Source: Paraburkholderia hospita
Lineage (GTDB): Bacteria > Pseudomonadota > Gammaproteobacteria > Burkholderiales > Burkholderiaceae
Assembly (NCBI RefSeq): GCF_002902965.1
Contig: NZ_CP026106.1
Span: 868,001-932,000 of the forward strand
DNA: 64,000 nt
Direction of reading: 5' to 3'
Positions within the stretch are counted from its first letter, which is position 1, and each line of letters begins with the position of its first letter. The translations under genes were made by a program, and so were the position numbers. The notes under the pieces were generated by a model. It was given only the letters and a program-made list of their open reading frames with translations, ran no database searches and was not told where the DNA came from. This document shows, in pieces, positions 9,416 through 17,590 of this stretch.

Positions 9416-10710
9416 CAGAGCCAGTCCTTCATTCGATACCAGGCCATTGCAAGCACAAGCGCGGGCGTGCGGAGCAGTGCGCCGCCGGGAAAGTCCCGAT
9501 GGCGGATTTTACCGAACAGATCGAATCGCGACGCCTGGCCATGGATGGCTTCCGCGATCAGCTTGCCCGCGAGGCCGGTCGTATTGACGCCGTGTCCCGA
9601 GAAGCCTTGCGCGAAGTAGACGGTCGGCGCGAGGCGGCCGAAATGCGGTGCGCGGTTCATCGTGATGTCGACGAAGCCGCCCCATGCGTAGTCCACTTTG
9701 ACATCGGCGAGTTGCGGGAAGGTTTTTAGCATGTCGCGGCGCATGGATTCGGCGAGATTGCGCGGCGCAAAAGTCGAGTAGCTGACCTTGCCACCCCAGA
9801 GCAGACGGTTGTCGGGAGCAGGGCGGAAATAGTCGAGCACGAAGCGGCTATCGCAGACGGCGGCGCGCGCGGGCATCAGCGCGGCGGCGCGGGCGGGGTC
9901 GAGCGGTTCCGTCGCGATTACGTAGGTGCCGACGGGCATGATCTTTCGGGATACTTGTGGCGCTAGCGTTCCGAGCCATGTGTTGCAGGCTAGCACTACG
10001 TAGTTGGCGCGCACCGTTCCTTGTGCTGTTTCGATCAGATGTGTGCTGTTTTCTTTGCGTAGTGTTGTGACGCAACTGTTTTCGTAGATGCGGACGCCAC
10101 TTTCGACGGCTGCGCGGGCGAGGCCTAATGTGTAGTTGAGGGGATGCAGGTGGCCGCTGTCCGGGTCGAACAGGCCGCCGAGATAGCGGGACGATTGCAC
10201 GTAGTGGTCCATGTGCGCGCGTTCGATATACCGATATCGGTCGTGGTTGAAGCGTTTTTTTGCGTCATCGCGCCAGGTGCGTAGTGCGTCTGCGTGTTTT
10301 GGTTTGTTGGCGGCTGTGAGGTAACCCATCGTTAGATCGCAGTCTATGCTGTGCTTCGCTACGCGGTCTTTCACTATGTCCAGCGTTTCTAAGCCCATTT
10401 TCCAGATGCGTTGGACGTCGCTCTCGGGCATGTACTTGCCGAACGTGTCTATTTCGCAGGCGAAACCGCCGATCAGTTGGCCACCATTGCGGCCGCTCGC
10501 CGCCCAGCCGACTTTTGATGCTTCTAGCACCGCTACTGTGTGGCCGCGTTCGGCGAGATTCAATGCGGTTGAGATGCCGGTCAGGCCGGCGCCTATTACG
10601 CAGACGTCGACGGTTATGGTTTCATCCAGCGGTGGATGTTGCGTGCGGTCGTTGGTGGTTGCTGCGTACCACGATGCTGTGTGAGGTTGGGAGTTGAGGT
10701 TTTCTGGCAT
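9415..10710 (-). CDS. puuB: Gamma-glutamylputrescine oxidoreductase PuuB
   Basis: 431 residues, first gene of the tandem pair. FAD site VDVCVIGAGLTGISTAL at about 34-50, GWAASGRNGGQLIGGF next, and the C-terminal blocks YAWGGFVDITMNRAPHFG and FSGHGVNTTGLAGKLIAEA, all typical of PuuB. Products feed PuuC (22820-24313). The first half of the gene (about 10000-10710) uses codons ending in A or C far more than the rest of the window, matching the composition shift next to repeat copy 1. Its start lies only 87 bp from the repeat core, so its promoter must be within or very close to the element. The ATG at 10710 lacks a clear Shine-Dalgarno site. Confidence 0.85.
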   Translation of the reverse strand: MPENLNSQPHTASWYAATTNDRTQHPPLDETITVDVCVIGAGLTGISTALNLAERGHTVAVLEASKVGWAASGRNGGQLIGGFACEIDTFGKYMPESDVQRIWKMGLETLDIVKDRVAKHSIDCDLTMGYLTAANKPKHADALRTWRDDAKKRFNHDRYRYIERAHMDHYVQSSRYLGGLFDPDSGHLHPLNYTLGLARAAVESGVRIYENSCVTTLRKENSTHLIETAQGTVRANYVVLACNTWLGTLAPQVSRKIMPVGTYVIATEPLDPARAAALMPARAAVCDSRFVLDYFRPAPDNRLLWGGKVSYSTFAPRNLAESMRRDMLKTFPQLADVKVDYAWGGFVDITMNRAPHFGRLAPTVYFAQGFSGHGVNTTGLAGKLIAEAIHGQASRFDLFGKIRHRDFPGGALLRTPALVLAMAWYRMKDWL

Positions 10711-10796
10711 GGGCGAGGTGTCGGTGGTGTTTGGTATTTGGTGTTTGGTGCTTTTGCCTTTTTGCTGGCATCCGCGTTATGCCTTCGTGCTTCAGG

Positions 10797-11389
10797 CGTC
10801 GCCCCTGTGCGGGGCGGCACCTACTTTTCTTTGCCGCCGCAAAGAAAAGTAGGCAAAAGAAAGCGGCTCACACCGCCAGCTCTTGTATTTGCCTGAGGGC
10901 CCCCAACCGGTCCCTCACTTCACACGGCAATCACGTGACGCATGCTCGTTGCCAGCGCTATTTCTGTACGCCTCACCCACTTCATGTACCCGCGTCGCCA
11001 CATGCCGTGCCAGATATTCCACAGCCGCCCAGGTGGCAAACTGTGTGTAGGCCGTAGCGACACACACGCTTCACTTCGGACCCGATAGCGCGCGCATACC
11101 TCCATGCAAGAGCGCCAAGCTATACGCCGCGACAACCTACACACAGTTTGCCACCTGGGCGGCATAAACCATTCGCTGCCACTAGCCCGCGTATGGGAGT
11201 TCGAAGCGGGTGAGGCGTTTATTCGAAGCGTTGGCAACGCGCGCCAATAGAGATGTTGCCGTGTGAAGCGTAAGACCGGTTGGGGTCCCTCAGGCAAATA
11301 CAAGAACTGGCGGTGTGAGCCGCTTTCTTTTGCCTACTTTTCTTTGCGGCGGCAAAGAAAAGTAGGTGCCGCCCCGCACAGGGGCGACG
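10797..11389 (-). repeat. Palindromic element core, copy 1
   Basis: 593 bp, near-palindromic, bounded by CGTCGCCCCTGTGCGGGGCG and its complement. Each end has a GC hairpin (CGCCCC-TGTGC-GGGGCG) and then a perfect 15-bp hairpin (CCTACTTTTCTTTGC, loop CGCC). Inside each arm are an 11-nt variable slot, a GCCTGAGGGCC-type block, and the box GCCCAGGTGGCAAACTGTG, facing its inverse across an asymmetric centre of about 85 bp. The two arms differ (arm A has AACTCCCATACGCGGGC-like sequence, arm B ATGCCGTGCCAGATATTCC), which gives direction. Copies 1 and 3 point one way and 2 and 4 the other; the strand given is relative to copies 2/4 as plus. It holds one extra C compared with the 592-bp copies. Confidence 0.95.
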
Positions 11390-11492
11390 CTTGAAGCACG
11401 AAGGCAAAACGCGGATGCCAGCGAAAGAGCAAACACCGTAACGCGGATGCCAGCGACGCCCCAGGCACACCAATCAAGAAGCGTCGCAGACA
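11390..11492. repeat. Outer array and probable terminus of element copy 1
   Basis: Two units of CGCGGATGCCAGC (11410-11422 and 11442-11454, 32 bp apart) with A/C-rich linkers follow the core. The stretch ends at GCGTCGCAGACA (11481-11492), the same terminal motif as both ends of copy 4. It stops 11 bp short of the stop codon of the DUF3138 gene. On the left side one inverse unit GCTGGCATCCGCG is at 10764-10776; no matching terminus is visible there. Confidence 0.75.
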
Positions 11493-11503
11493 TAAAATCA
11501 CCC

Positions 11504-13075
11504 TCAGAAAGAGTAAATAAACTGCGTAGCCAGCAAATCATTCGACTTGCTATAAGACCCATCATTCCGCAAGAACACGTTCTGATTCGCCCAGTCGTGG
11601 CGATATTCCACCTTGACGGTAATCTGCTGCGTCGGGAAGAACAACAGATCCAGCGCGACATCCTGACGGTTAGCCCCCTTGCACTCAAACCCAAGGCCAC
11701 CATTGGCCTTCGAGTTAGCTAGACAATCAGCACCGATACCGAACCCGTTATTCACATCCATACCATTGGAATTCAAAGCAATCCCACCACCGCCACCACC
11801 ATTCTTGCTATTAACGAGCAAGTCATACCGCAAAGTCGCACCCATGCGACCCACCACAGGCATATTGAACTTCCGATGCGCGAGCAGTGACAGACCATAC
11901 CACTGCGCCTGGCCGCCGTTAAACGCCGCATTCTGCTGCTGACCATAATCGAGTTCGGCGTTGTACTGCACATCCGCCAACGTATAAGTCGCGTCGACTT
12001 CGCCAAAGAAGAACGTCCCGCCCGAGCTAGGCGCCTGCCCACCCACGCCATAAGTGACATTGCCTGTCGCCGGATCGACGGCACTCGGCAGCGTCTGACG
12101 CCCAATATTGAACGAGCCACCAATATCCAGCGCACTGGACCACGTATAGTCAGCACGCGCAGTAAACGTCGGAATCTTGTTGCTCGTCGTGATCGGATCG
12201 CCCAACGCATTCGTGCCCGTCTGCGTGACGGCACCATACGTGCGGTACTGTTCATTGCCAACAAAGAACTTCCACGCCCAGTTGCCCGCCGTATAGTTCG
12301 CACCGACGCCGACATAGCTGCCTGGATCGGAGAAGTCATACAGCAGGTTGTGCGTGAGCGTAAGCATCTGGTTCGATTGCTGCACTTCATAACCGCCAAA
12401 GCTCGGAATCAAACCAGCGACGAACGTCGTCGACCCCGTCAGCGGCACAGTGACGACGGCCGTGTTCAGGATGTTGTTGCCAATGTCGCCATGCGAGTTC
12501 TGCAGCAGCGTGATGCCGTTGCCGCGGTTCGGCATCAGCGTGATTTCCGCCGACGGCGCCATCGGCCCGACACCGAACGTCTTCTTGATGTCGAGATACA
12601 GATCGCCGAACGTGCTGTTGTAGTAGTTGTACACGCTCTCGTGATTCGCGAACAGGAACGACGACGAACTCTGCGCGCGGTTATAGATGTACGTCGGGTC
12701 GATATAGCCCGTCACCGAAAGACCTGCAATCGGCCCCGTCTGCGCCGCGTCTTCCAGCGAATCCACCTTCAACTGCTGATTCGCGATCTGCTGCTTGATC
12801 GTGGTCAGGTCGTCGTTGCTGATGTTCGCGGGCGCCCGGCCGTAATCGGGAGAAGTGATATCAGCCGGGGCGGCGGCCAATGCGGGCGTAGTGGCTGTGC
12901 CCACAGCAGGCTTCGCTGCAGGCGCGGTGGCCACTTGCGCACGCAATTCCTTCACTTCTTTTTGTAGCGCGTTCAGTTGTTGCTGAAGCGCCTTGATCTG
13001 TGCGCTGGTCGAGTCCGCAAAAGCGGCACCCGGCAGAGCCCCCGCTACCAGCAGACAGATAAGTTTCTTTCTCAT
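11504..13075 (-). CDS. DUF3138 porin-like outer-membrane protein
   Basis: 523 residues. It starts with a signal peptide (LICLLVAGALPGAAFA, cleavage near residue 21), then a coiled-coil heptad stretch (SAQIKALQQQLNALQKEV, about 24-41) as in trimeric porins of the OprP/DUF3138 type, a Pro/Ala linker, and a long beta-strand region ending in FIYSF, a C-terminal Phe as used for outer-membrane insertion. ATG 13075 is chosen for the AAGGAG upstream and the signal peptide; the frame is open far upstream but that part is antisense-like to potI. Its position next to the Pot genes suggests it passes polyamines or amino acids; this is inference. Codons near the 3' end shift as repeat copy 1 is approached. 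Confidence 0.85.
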   Translation of the reverse strand: MRKKLICLLVAGALPGAAFADSTSAQIKALQQQLNALQKEVKELRAQVATAPAAKPAVGTATTPALAAAPADITSPDYGRAPANISNDDLTTIKQQIANQQLKVDSLEDAAQTGPIAGLSVTGYIDPTYIYNRAQSSSSFLFANHESVYNYYNSTFGDLYLDIKKTFGVGPMAPSAEITLMPNRGNGITLLQNSHGDIGNNILNTAVVTVPLTGSTTFVAGLIPSFGGYEVQQSNQMLTLTHNLLYDFSDPGSYVGVGANYTAGNWAWKFFVGNEQYRTYGAVTQTGTNALGDPITTSNKIPTFTARADYTWSSALDIGGSFNIGRQTLPSAVDPATGNVTYGVGGQAPSSGGTFFFGEVDATYTLADVQYNAELDYGQQQNAAFNGGQAQWYGLSLLAHRKFNMPVVGRMGATLRYDLLVNSKNGGGGGGIALNSNGMDVNNGFGIGADCLANSKANGGLGFECKGANRQDVALDLLFFPTQQITVKVEYRHDWANQNVFLRNDGSYSKSNDLLATQFIYSF

Positions 13076-13113
13076 GCAATTTTCTCCTTGTTTGTCGTAT
13101 TGCGAAGAACTTC

Positions 13114-14025
13114 TTATGCGTTGGCCGTATCGAGCGTGTTGGTCGCCACGGGAGGGCGTGTGGTTGTCGAATGAGCATCGGCGGCGTCGGCTATCGCGAA
13201 CGCCATCTGCATGTCGCGCGTGCGCTTGCGGTCGCGCATCAGCATCCATTGATTGACGACGATCACGCCAATCGTCACGGCCGTGATGAAGAGCGTGGCG
13301 AGTGCATTCATTTCCGGGTTCAGGCCGAGACGCACGCGCGAGAACACGACGAGCGGTAGCGTCGTCGAGCCTGGGCCGGACAGGAACGCGGAGAGCACGA
13401 GATCGTCGACAGAAAGCGTGAACGACAGCAGCCAGCCGGACAGCAAGGCCTGCGAGATCAGCGGCAGCGTGATGACGAAGAACACCTTGAACGGTGTCGC
13501 GCCGAGATCGAGTGCCGCTTCTTCGAGAGACCTGTTCAGTTCCTTGATGCGCGACTGCACGATGATCGCGACATACGAAACACACAGCATTACGTGGCCG
13601 ATCCACATCGTCAGCACGCCGCGTCCCTTGGGCCAGCCGATCATCTGCTCCAGCGCGACGAAGAGCAGCAGCAGCGAAATGCCCTGAATCACTTCGGGAA
13701 TCACCAGCGGCGCGTTGATCATGCCCGCGAAGAACGTGAAGCCGCGAAAGCGCCCAAAGCGCGCGAGCACGAAACCCGCCCACGTGCCGATCACCACGGA
13801 CGCGCACGCCGTCATCAAGCCGATCTTCAGCGAAAGCCACGCGGCCGTGAGCAGTTCGTCATCGTGCAGTAGCGCGCCATACCATTTCAGCGAGAAGCCG
13901 GACCAGACGGTGACGAGCTTCGACTCGTTGAACGAGAACACGACGAGGCTGATGATCGGTATGTAGAGAAAGAGAAATCCGAGCGTCAGCACCGTGGCGG
14001 ACAAAGGCTTGTTCGGCTTGATCAT
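13114..14025 (-). CDS. potI: Putrescine ABC transporter permease PotI-type
   Basis: 303 residues, six predicted membrane helices, inner membrane. N-terminus TVLTLGFLFLYIPIISLVVFSFN and the BPD permease loop EEAALDLGATPFKVFFVITLPL (about 169-190), which contacts the ATPase, are diagnostic. It pairs with PotH upstream (4-bp ATGA overlap at 14022-14025). About 20 residues longer at the C-terminus than E. coli PotI. Substrate assignment to putrescine or spermidine comes from the Puu/Spu gene context. Confidence 0.9.
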   Translation of the reverse strand: MIKPNKPLSATVLTLGFLFLYIPIISLVVFSFNESKLVTVWSGFSLKWYGALLHDDELLTAAWLSLKIGLMTACASVVIGTWAGFVLARFGRFRGFTFFAGMINAPLVIPEVIQGISLLLLFVALEQMIGWPKGRGVLTMWIGHVMLCVSYVAIIVQSRIKELNRSLEEAALDLGATPFKVFFVITLPLISQALLSGWLLSFTLSVDDLVLSAFLSGPGSTTLPLVVFSRVRLGLNPEMNALATLFITAVTIGVIVVNQWMLMRDRKRTRDMQMAFAIADAADAHSTTTRPPVATNTLDTANA

Positions 14026-14999
14026 TTCGCGCCCTCCAGTTCCTTAACCTGGTAGTACTGGAATACGGCCATCGGCACGAGCAACAGCAGCACCATCGCC
14101 ACCGTCACGGCGGATGCCATCGGCCAGTCCATGTCGTTGAAGAACTCATCCCACATCACGCGGCCGATCATCAGCGTGTCCGCGCCGCCGAGCAGTTCCG
14201 GTATCACGTACTCGCCGACGGCGGGAATGAACACGAGCAGCGACCCCGCGATAATCCCGTTCTTCGACAGCGGCAACGTGATTCGCGTAAACGCCGTCCA
14301 CGGTTTTGCACCGAGGTCGTAGGCGGCTTCGAGCAGCGTCAGATCCATCTTCACGAGATGCGCGTAGAGCGGCATCACCATGAACGGCAAGTACGAATAG
14401 ACCATGCCGATATAGACGCCGATATCCGTGTGATAGAGGCGAAAGGGCGAGTGAATCAGGCCCAGCGCGATCAGCGTGTGATTGAGCAGGCCGTCGTCTT
14501 TCAGAATGCCGATCCACGCATACACGCGAATCAGGAACGACGTCCAGAAGGGCAGCATCACGGCCATCATCAGCAGGTTGCGCGTAGCGGGTGCCGAGCG
14601 CGCGATGTAATACGCGATCGGATAGCCGATCAGCAGGCAGCAGATAGTCGAGACCGCGGCCATCTTCAGCGAGCTGAGATACGTTGCGACGTACAGGCTG
14701 TCCTGCAACAGGAACGCGTAGTGGCTCAATTGCAGCGCGAAATGCACCACGCCATCTTTGACGCTGACGAGTTCCGTATAAGGCGGAATGCCGAGGCGCA
14801 AATCGGCAAAGCTGATTTTCAGCACCAGCACGAACGGCAGCGCGAAGAACACCGCGAGCCAGATGAACGGAATGCCGATCACGGTGCTGCGGCCCGAAGG
14901 CAACAGTTTCGTGAGGCTCTGCTTGAGCGATGCGAGCGCGGGGCTTGCATTCGTGGCGGCGCCCAGTTGCGCCGCAGAGGTTTGGGCGGGATTTCTCAT
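14022..14999 (-). CDS. potH: Putrescine ABC transporter permease PotH-type
   Basis: 325 residues with six helices after a polar N-terminal tail of about 40 residues. Motifs are GIPFIWLAVFFALPFVLVLKISFAD in helix 1 and the ATPase-contact loop LEAAYDLGAKPWTAFTRITLPLS. It forms the membrane channel with PotI. Overlaps both neighbours by 4 bp, so potG-potH-potI are translationally coupled. Confidence 0.92.
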   Translation of the reverse strand: MRNPAQTSAAQLGAATNASPALASLKQSLTKLLPSGRSTVIGIPFIWLAVFFALPFVLVLKISFADLRLGIPPYTELVSVKDGVVHFALQLSHYAFLLQDSLYVATYLSSLKMAAVSTICCLLIGYPIAYYIARSAPATRNLLMMAVMLPFWTSFLIRVYAWIGILKDDGLLNHTLIALGLIHSPFRLYHTDIGVYIGMVYSYLPFMVMPLYAHLVKMDLTLLEAAYDLGAKPWTAFTRITLPLSKNGIIAGSLLVFIPAVGEYVIPELLGGADTLMIGRVMWDEFFNDMDWPMASAVTVAMVLLLLVPMAVFQYYQVKELEGAK

Positions 15000-16168
15000 T
15001 GCGTCAGCACCACGCCGCTCGAGGGCGACCAGGAGACGAACACGTCGTCGTTATAGGCAGGCGCACCTTCGCTCATCAGGTGCGAGCTGGACAGATTCGA
15101 CATGACGGTCTTGCCGCTCGGCAGGCGCACGTGGTACAGCGAATAACTGCCCATGTACGCGACATCCGTCACGACGCCGCGCGCCCAGTTGTGCGCCGCG
15201 CCGGGTTTCTCGCGCGTCACGCGCACGCGCTCGGGGCGCACCGAAATGCCGACGGGCATGCCAAGCGGCCCCGTTACGCCGTGGCTCACATACATCCGCG
15301 ACTCAAGGTCTTCGCTTTCGACAAAGATGTGATCGGGTTCGTCTTCGACGACGACGCCTTCGAACAGATTGGTGGAGCCGATGAACTCGGCGGAAAAGCG
15401 GCTATTCGGAAACTCGTAGACCTGTGTCGGCGAGCCGATCTGTACGATGCGGCCTTCGCTCATCACGGCGAGGCGGCTCGCCATCGTCATCGCTTCTTCC
15501 TGATCGTGCGTGACCATCACACAGGTGACATCGACTTTCTCGATGATGTTCACGAGTTCGAGCTGGGTCTTCTGGCGGATCTTCTTGTCGAGCGCGGACA
15601 TCGGCTCGTCGAGCAACAACAGCTTGGGGCGCTTGACGAGCGAGCGCGCCAGCGCGACGCGCTGCTGCTGGCCGCCCGATAGCTGATGCGGCTTGCGCTT
15701 CGCGTACTTCGTCATCTGCACGAGATTCAACGCATCGGCGACGCGCTCCCTGATCTCGTTCTTCGGCGTACCTTCCTGTTTGAGGCCGAACGCGACATTC
15801 GATTCGACTGTCATATGCGGAAAGAGCGCATACGACTGGAACATCATGTTCACGGGACGGCGATAGGGCGGCAAGGTCGCGAGATCTTCGCCGTCCACAA
15901 AGATCTTGCCGGACGTGGCCGTCTCCAGGCCCGCCAGCATGCGCAACAGCGTGGACTTGCCGCAGCCCGAACTGCCGAGTAGCGCGAACAGTTCGTTCTT
16001 CGCGATGCTCAGGTTGACGTTGTCGACAGCCGTGCTGTCGCCGAACTTCTTCACGACGTTTTCGATGCGAACGAATTGATCCGTCTTCTCGTTCGTCGCC
16101 GAAGTCGCGTTCGTCATCGCGGGCTGCGTGGCCGCTTTCGCTGCTTGCGTGGTGTGCATCGTATTCAT
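14996..16168 (-). CDS. potG: Putrescine ABC transporter ATP-binding protein PotG-type
   Basis: About 390 residues, cytoplasmic ATPase of the importer. Walker A LLGSSGCGKSTLLRML, signature LSGGQQQRVALARSL, Walker B LLLLDEPMSALD and the switch His in MVTHDQEEAMTMA are intact. The C-terminal TOBE domain (about 285-390) includes MPVGISVRPERVRVTREKPG. ATG 16168 is taken as start; a GTG at 16198 would add ten residues. A hairpin at 16302-16331 lies between it and potF. Confidence 0.93.
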   Translation of the reverse strand: MNTMHTTQAAKAATQPAMTNATSATNEKTDQFVRIENVVKKFGDSTAVDNVNLSIAKNELFALLGSSGCGKSTLLRMLAGLETATSGKIFVDGEDLATLPPYRRPVNMMFQSYALFPHMTVESNVAFGLKQEGTPKNEIRERVADALNLVQMTKYAKRKPHQLSGGQQQRVALARSLVKRPKLLLLDEPMSALDKKIRQKTQLELVNIIEKVDVTCVMVTHDQEEAMTMASRLAVMSEGRIVQIGSPTQVYEFPNSRFSAEFIGSTNLFEGVVVEDEPDHIFVESEDLESRMYVSHGVTGPLGMPVGISVRPERVRVTREKPGAAHNWARGVVTDVAYMGSYSLYHVRLPSGKTVMSNLSSSHLMSEGAPAYNDDVFVSWSPSSGVVLTQ

Positions 16169-16301
16169 ATGTGACCGTTCTTTGCGGATCGCAGGCACGA
16201 ACGGGCCCTGGCGAGGCGCGCGAAGCGCTCGCAGGTGTCGTGCTGCAATCGGGGAAACATGGGGCTGCGCGCAAGACGCAGACTGACTGCGCTACTGCTC
16301 T

Positions 16302-16331
16302 ACGAAGAGGGATCGAGCGATCCCTCTTCGT
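16302..16331 (-). terminator. Intercistronic stem-loop between potF and potG
   Basis: Perfect stem of 13-14 bp (ACGAAGAGGGATCG / CGATCCCTCTTCGT, loop AG) 50 bp after the potF stop. No T-run follows on the coding strand, so it more likely stabilises the potF message or attenuates read-through than ends transcription. That would give more binding protein than membrane components. Confidence 0.6.
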
Positions 16332-16381
16332 TTCATTCAGTTCCCTTTCATGTCCCTGAAAACCGGCGTTGACTCACAAAT

Positions 16382-17503
16382 TCAATGACCGGTTTTCAGT
16401 TGCGCCCACAGGCGGTTTTCGAGCCGCAGAATTTCCGTCGGCATCGGTTTCATCAGCGTCATCTTGGCGATCACGTCGTCGGCCGGATAGACCGTCTGAT
16501 CCTGCGCGACAGCCGGGGTGACGAACTGGCGCGCGGCGCGATTGGCGGTGGGGTAGAACACTTCGTTGGTAATGGCTGCATTGTTCTTCGCGTCCGAAAT
16601 GAAGTTGATCCACTTCATCGCGGCTTCGGGATGCGGTGCGTCCTTCGGAACGACCATCACGTCGAACCACAGCAGGCCGCCTTCCTTCACGTTCGAGAAC
16701 TTGACTTCATACGAGCGCTTCGCTTCCTGCGTGCGGCGCCGCGCGATGCCGACGTCGCCCGACCAGCCGACGACCACGCAAACGTCGTTATTCGCGAGGT
16801 CGTTGATGTAGCCCGACGAATTGAACTGCGTGATGTACGGGCGGACTTTCTTCAGCACTTCGTACGCCGCCTGATAGTCGCCGGGGCTTGTGCTGTTCGG
16901 GTCCTTGTGCATGTATTGCAGCGTCGCGGCGAATACATCGACCGCCTGATCGAGGAACGACACGCCACAGCTCTTGAGCTTCGACATGTTGGCGGGATCG
17001 AACACGAGCGCCCAGCTATCGACAGGTGCATTCGCGCCGAGTACTTTCTGCACGGCCTGCACGTTGTAGCCAATGCCGTCCGTGCCGTAAGCCCACGGCA
17101 CGCCGTACTGGTTGCCCGGGTCGGCGTCGGAGATCAACTTCATCAGCGTCGGGTCGAGATTCTTCAGATTCGGCATCTGCGATTTGTCGAGCTTCTGGTA
17201 GACGCCGGCCTGAATCTGCTTGGCCATATAGTTCGACGTCGGCACGACGATGTCGTAGCCCGAGCTGCCTGCGAGCAGCTTGGCCTGCAACGTGTCGTCG
17301 CTGTCGTAGTTGTCGTACTTGACCTTAATGCCCGTCTGTTTCTCGAAGTTCGGAATCGTGTCCTTCGCGATGTAGTCGGACCAGTTATAGACGTTCAGTT
17401 CGGTATCGGCCGCTTGCGCTGCCGTGCCCGACAGTGCGGCAATGCCCGTCACGACTACCAGCGCGGCCCCCGCGACCGCATGACGAAGATGACAAACGCT
17501 CAT
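16382..17503 (-). CDS. potF: Putrescine-binding periplasmic protein PotF-type
   Basis: 373 residues. Signal peptide to about residue 31 (ALSGTAAQAA-DTEL), then the PotF/PotD fold: LNVYNWSDYIAKDTIPNFEKQTGIKV at the mature N-terminus, SSGYDIVVPTSNYMAKQIQAG, and YGTDGIGYN. Trp/Ser/Asp positions of the E. coli PotF putrescine pocket appear kept (NWSDY, YGTDG, VVGWSGD), so putrescine is the likely ligand. It sits upstream of the ATPase and permease genes and downstream of spuC. Confidence 0.93.
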   Translation of the reverse strand: MSVCHLRHAVAGAALVVVTGIAALSGTAAQAADTELNVYNWSDYIAKDTIPNFEKQTGIKVKYDNYDSDDTLQAKLLAGSSGYDIVVPTSNYMAKQIQAGVYQKLDKSQMPNLKNLDPTLMKLISDADPGNQYGVPWAYGTDGIGYNVQAVQKVLGANAPVDSWALVFDPANMSKLKSCGVSFLDQAVDVFAATLQYMHKDPNSTSPGDYQAAYEVLKKVRPYITQFNSSGYINDLANNDVCVVVGWSGDVGIARRRTQEAKRSYEVKFSNVKEGGLLWFDVMVVPKDAPHPEAAMKWINFISDAKNNAAITNEVFYPTANRAARQFVTPAVAQDQTVYPADDVIAKMTLMKPMPTEILRLENRLWAQLKTGH

Positions 17504-17590
17504 GTTGATTTCCCTTGAAGGTAAAAGTCCGGCGTGAGCGTGTGTCGCGTTCGATGCGTCACGGCGCCCGCGCCGGTGGTCTGACTGCCG

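Noticed and set aside
10797..10870. Element end hairpins as ordinary rho-independent terminators
   Set aside because: The hairpins are strong but are followed by CAAAAGAAAGCGG and not by a T-run in either direction.
10797..11389. CRISPR array or integron attC interpretation of the repeats
   Set aside because: Repeats are not regularly spaced short units with unique spacers, and no cas or integrase gene is present.
10636..11722. Several open frames of 60-140 codons inside and beside element copy 1 (and matching ones in copies 2-4)
   Set aside because: They translate hairpins and inverted repeats on both strands, lack ribosome sites and lose their ends between copies, so they are not treated as genes.
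11504..13840. A 778-codon open frame covering the porin gene and part of potI
   Set aside because: Only the part from ATG 13075 has a ribosome site, signal peptide and porin features; the rest is antisense-frame overlap with potI.
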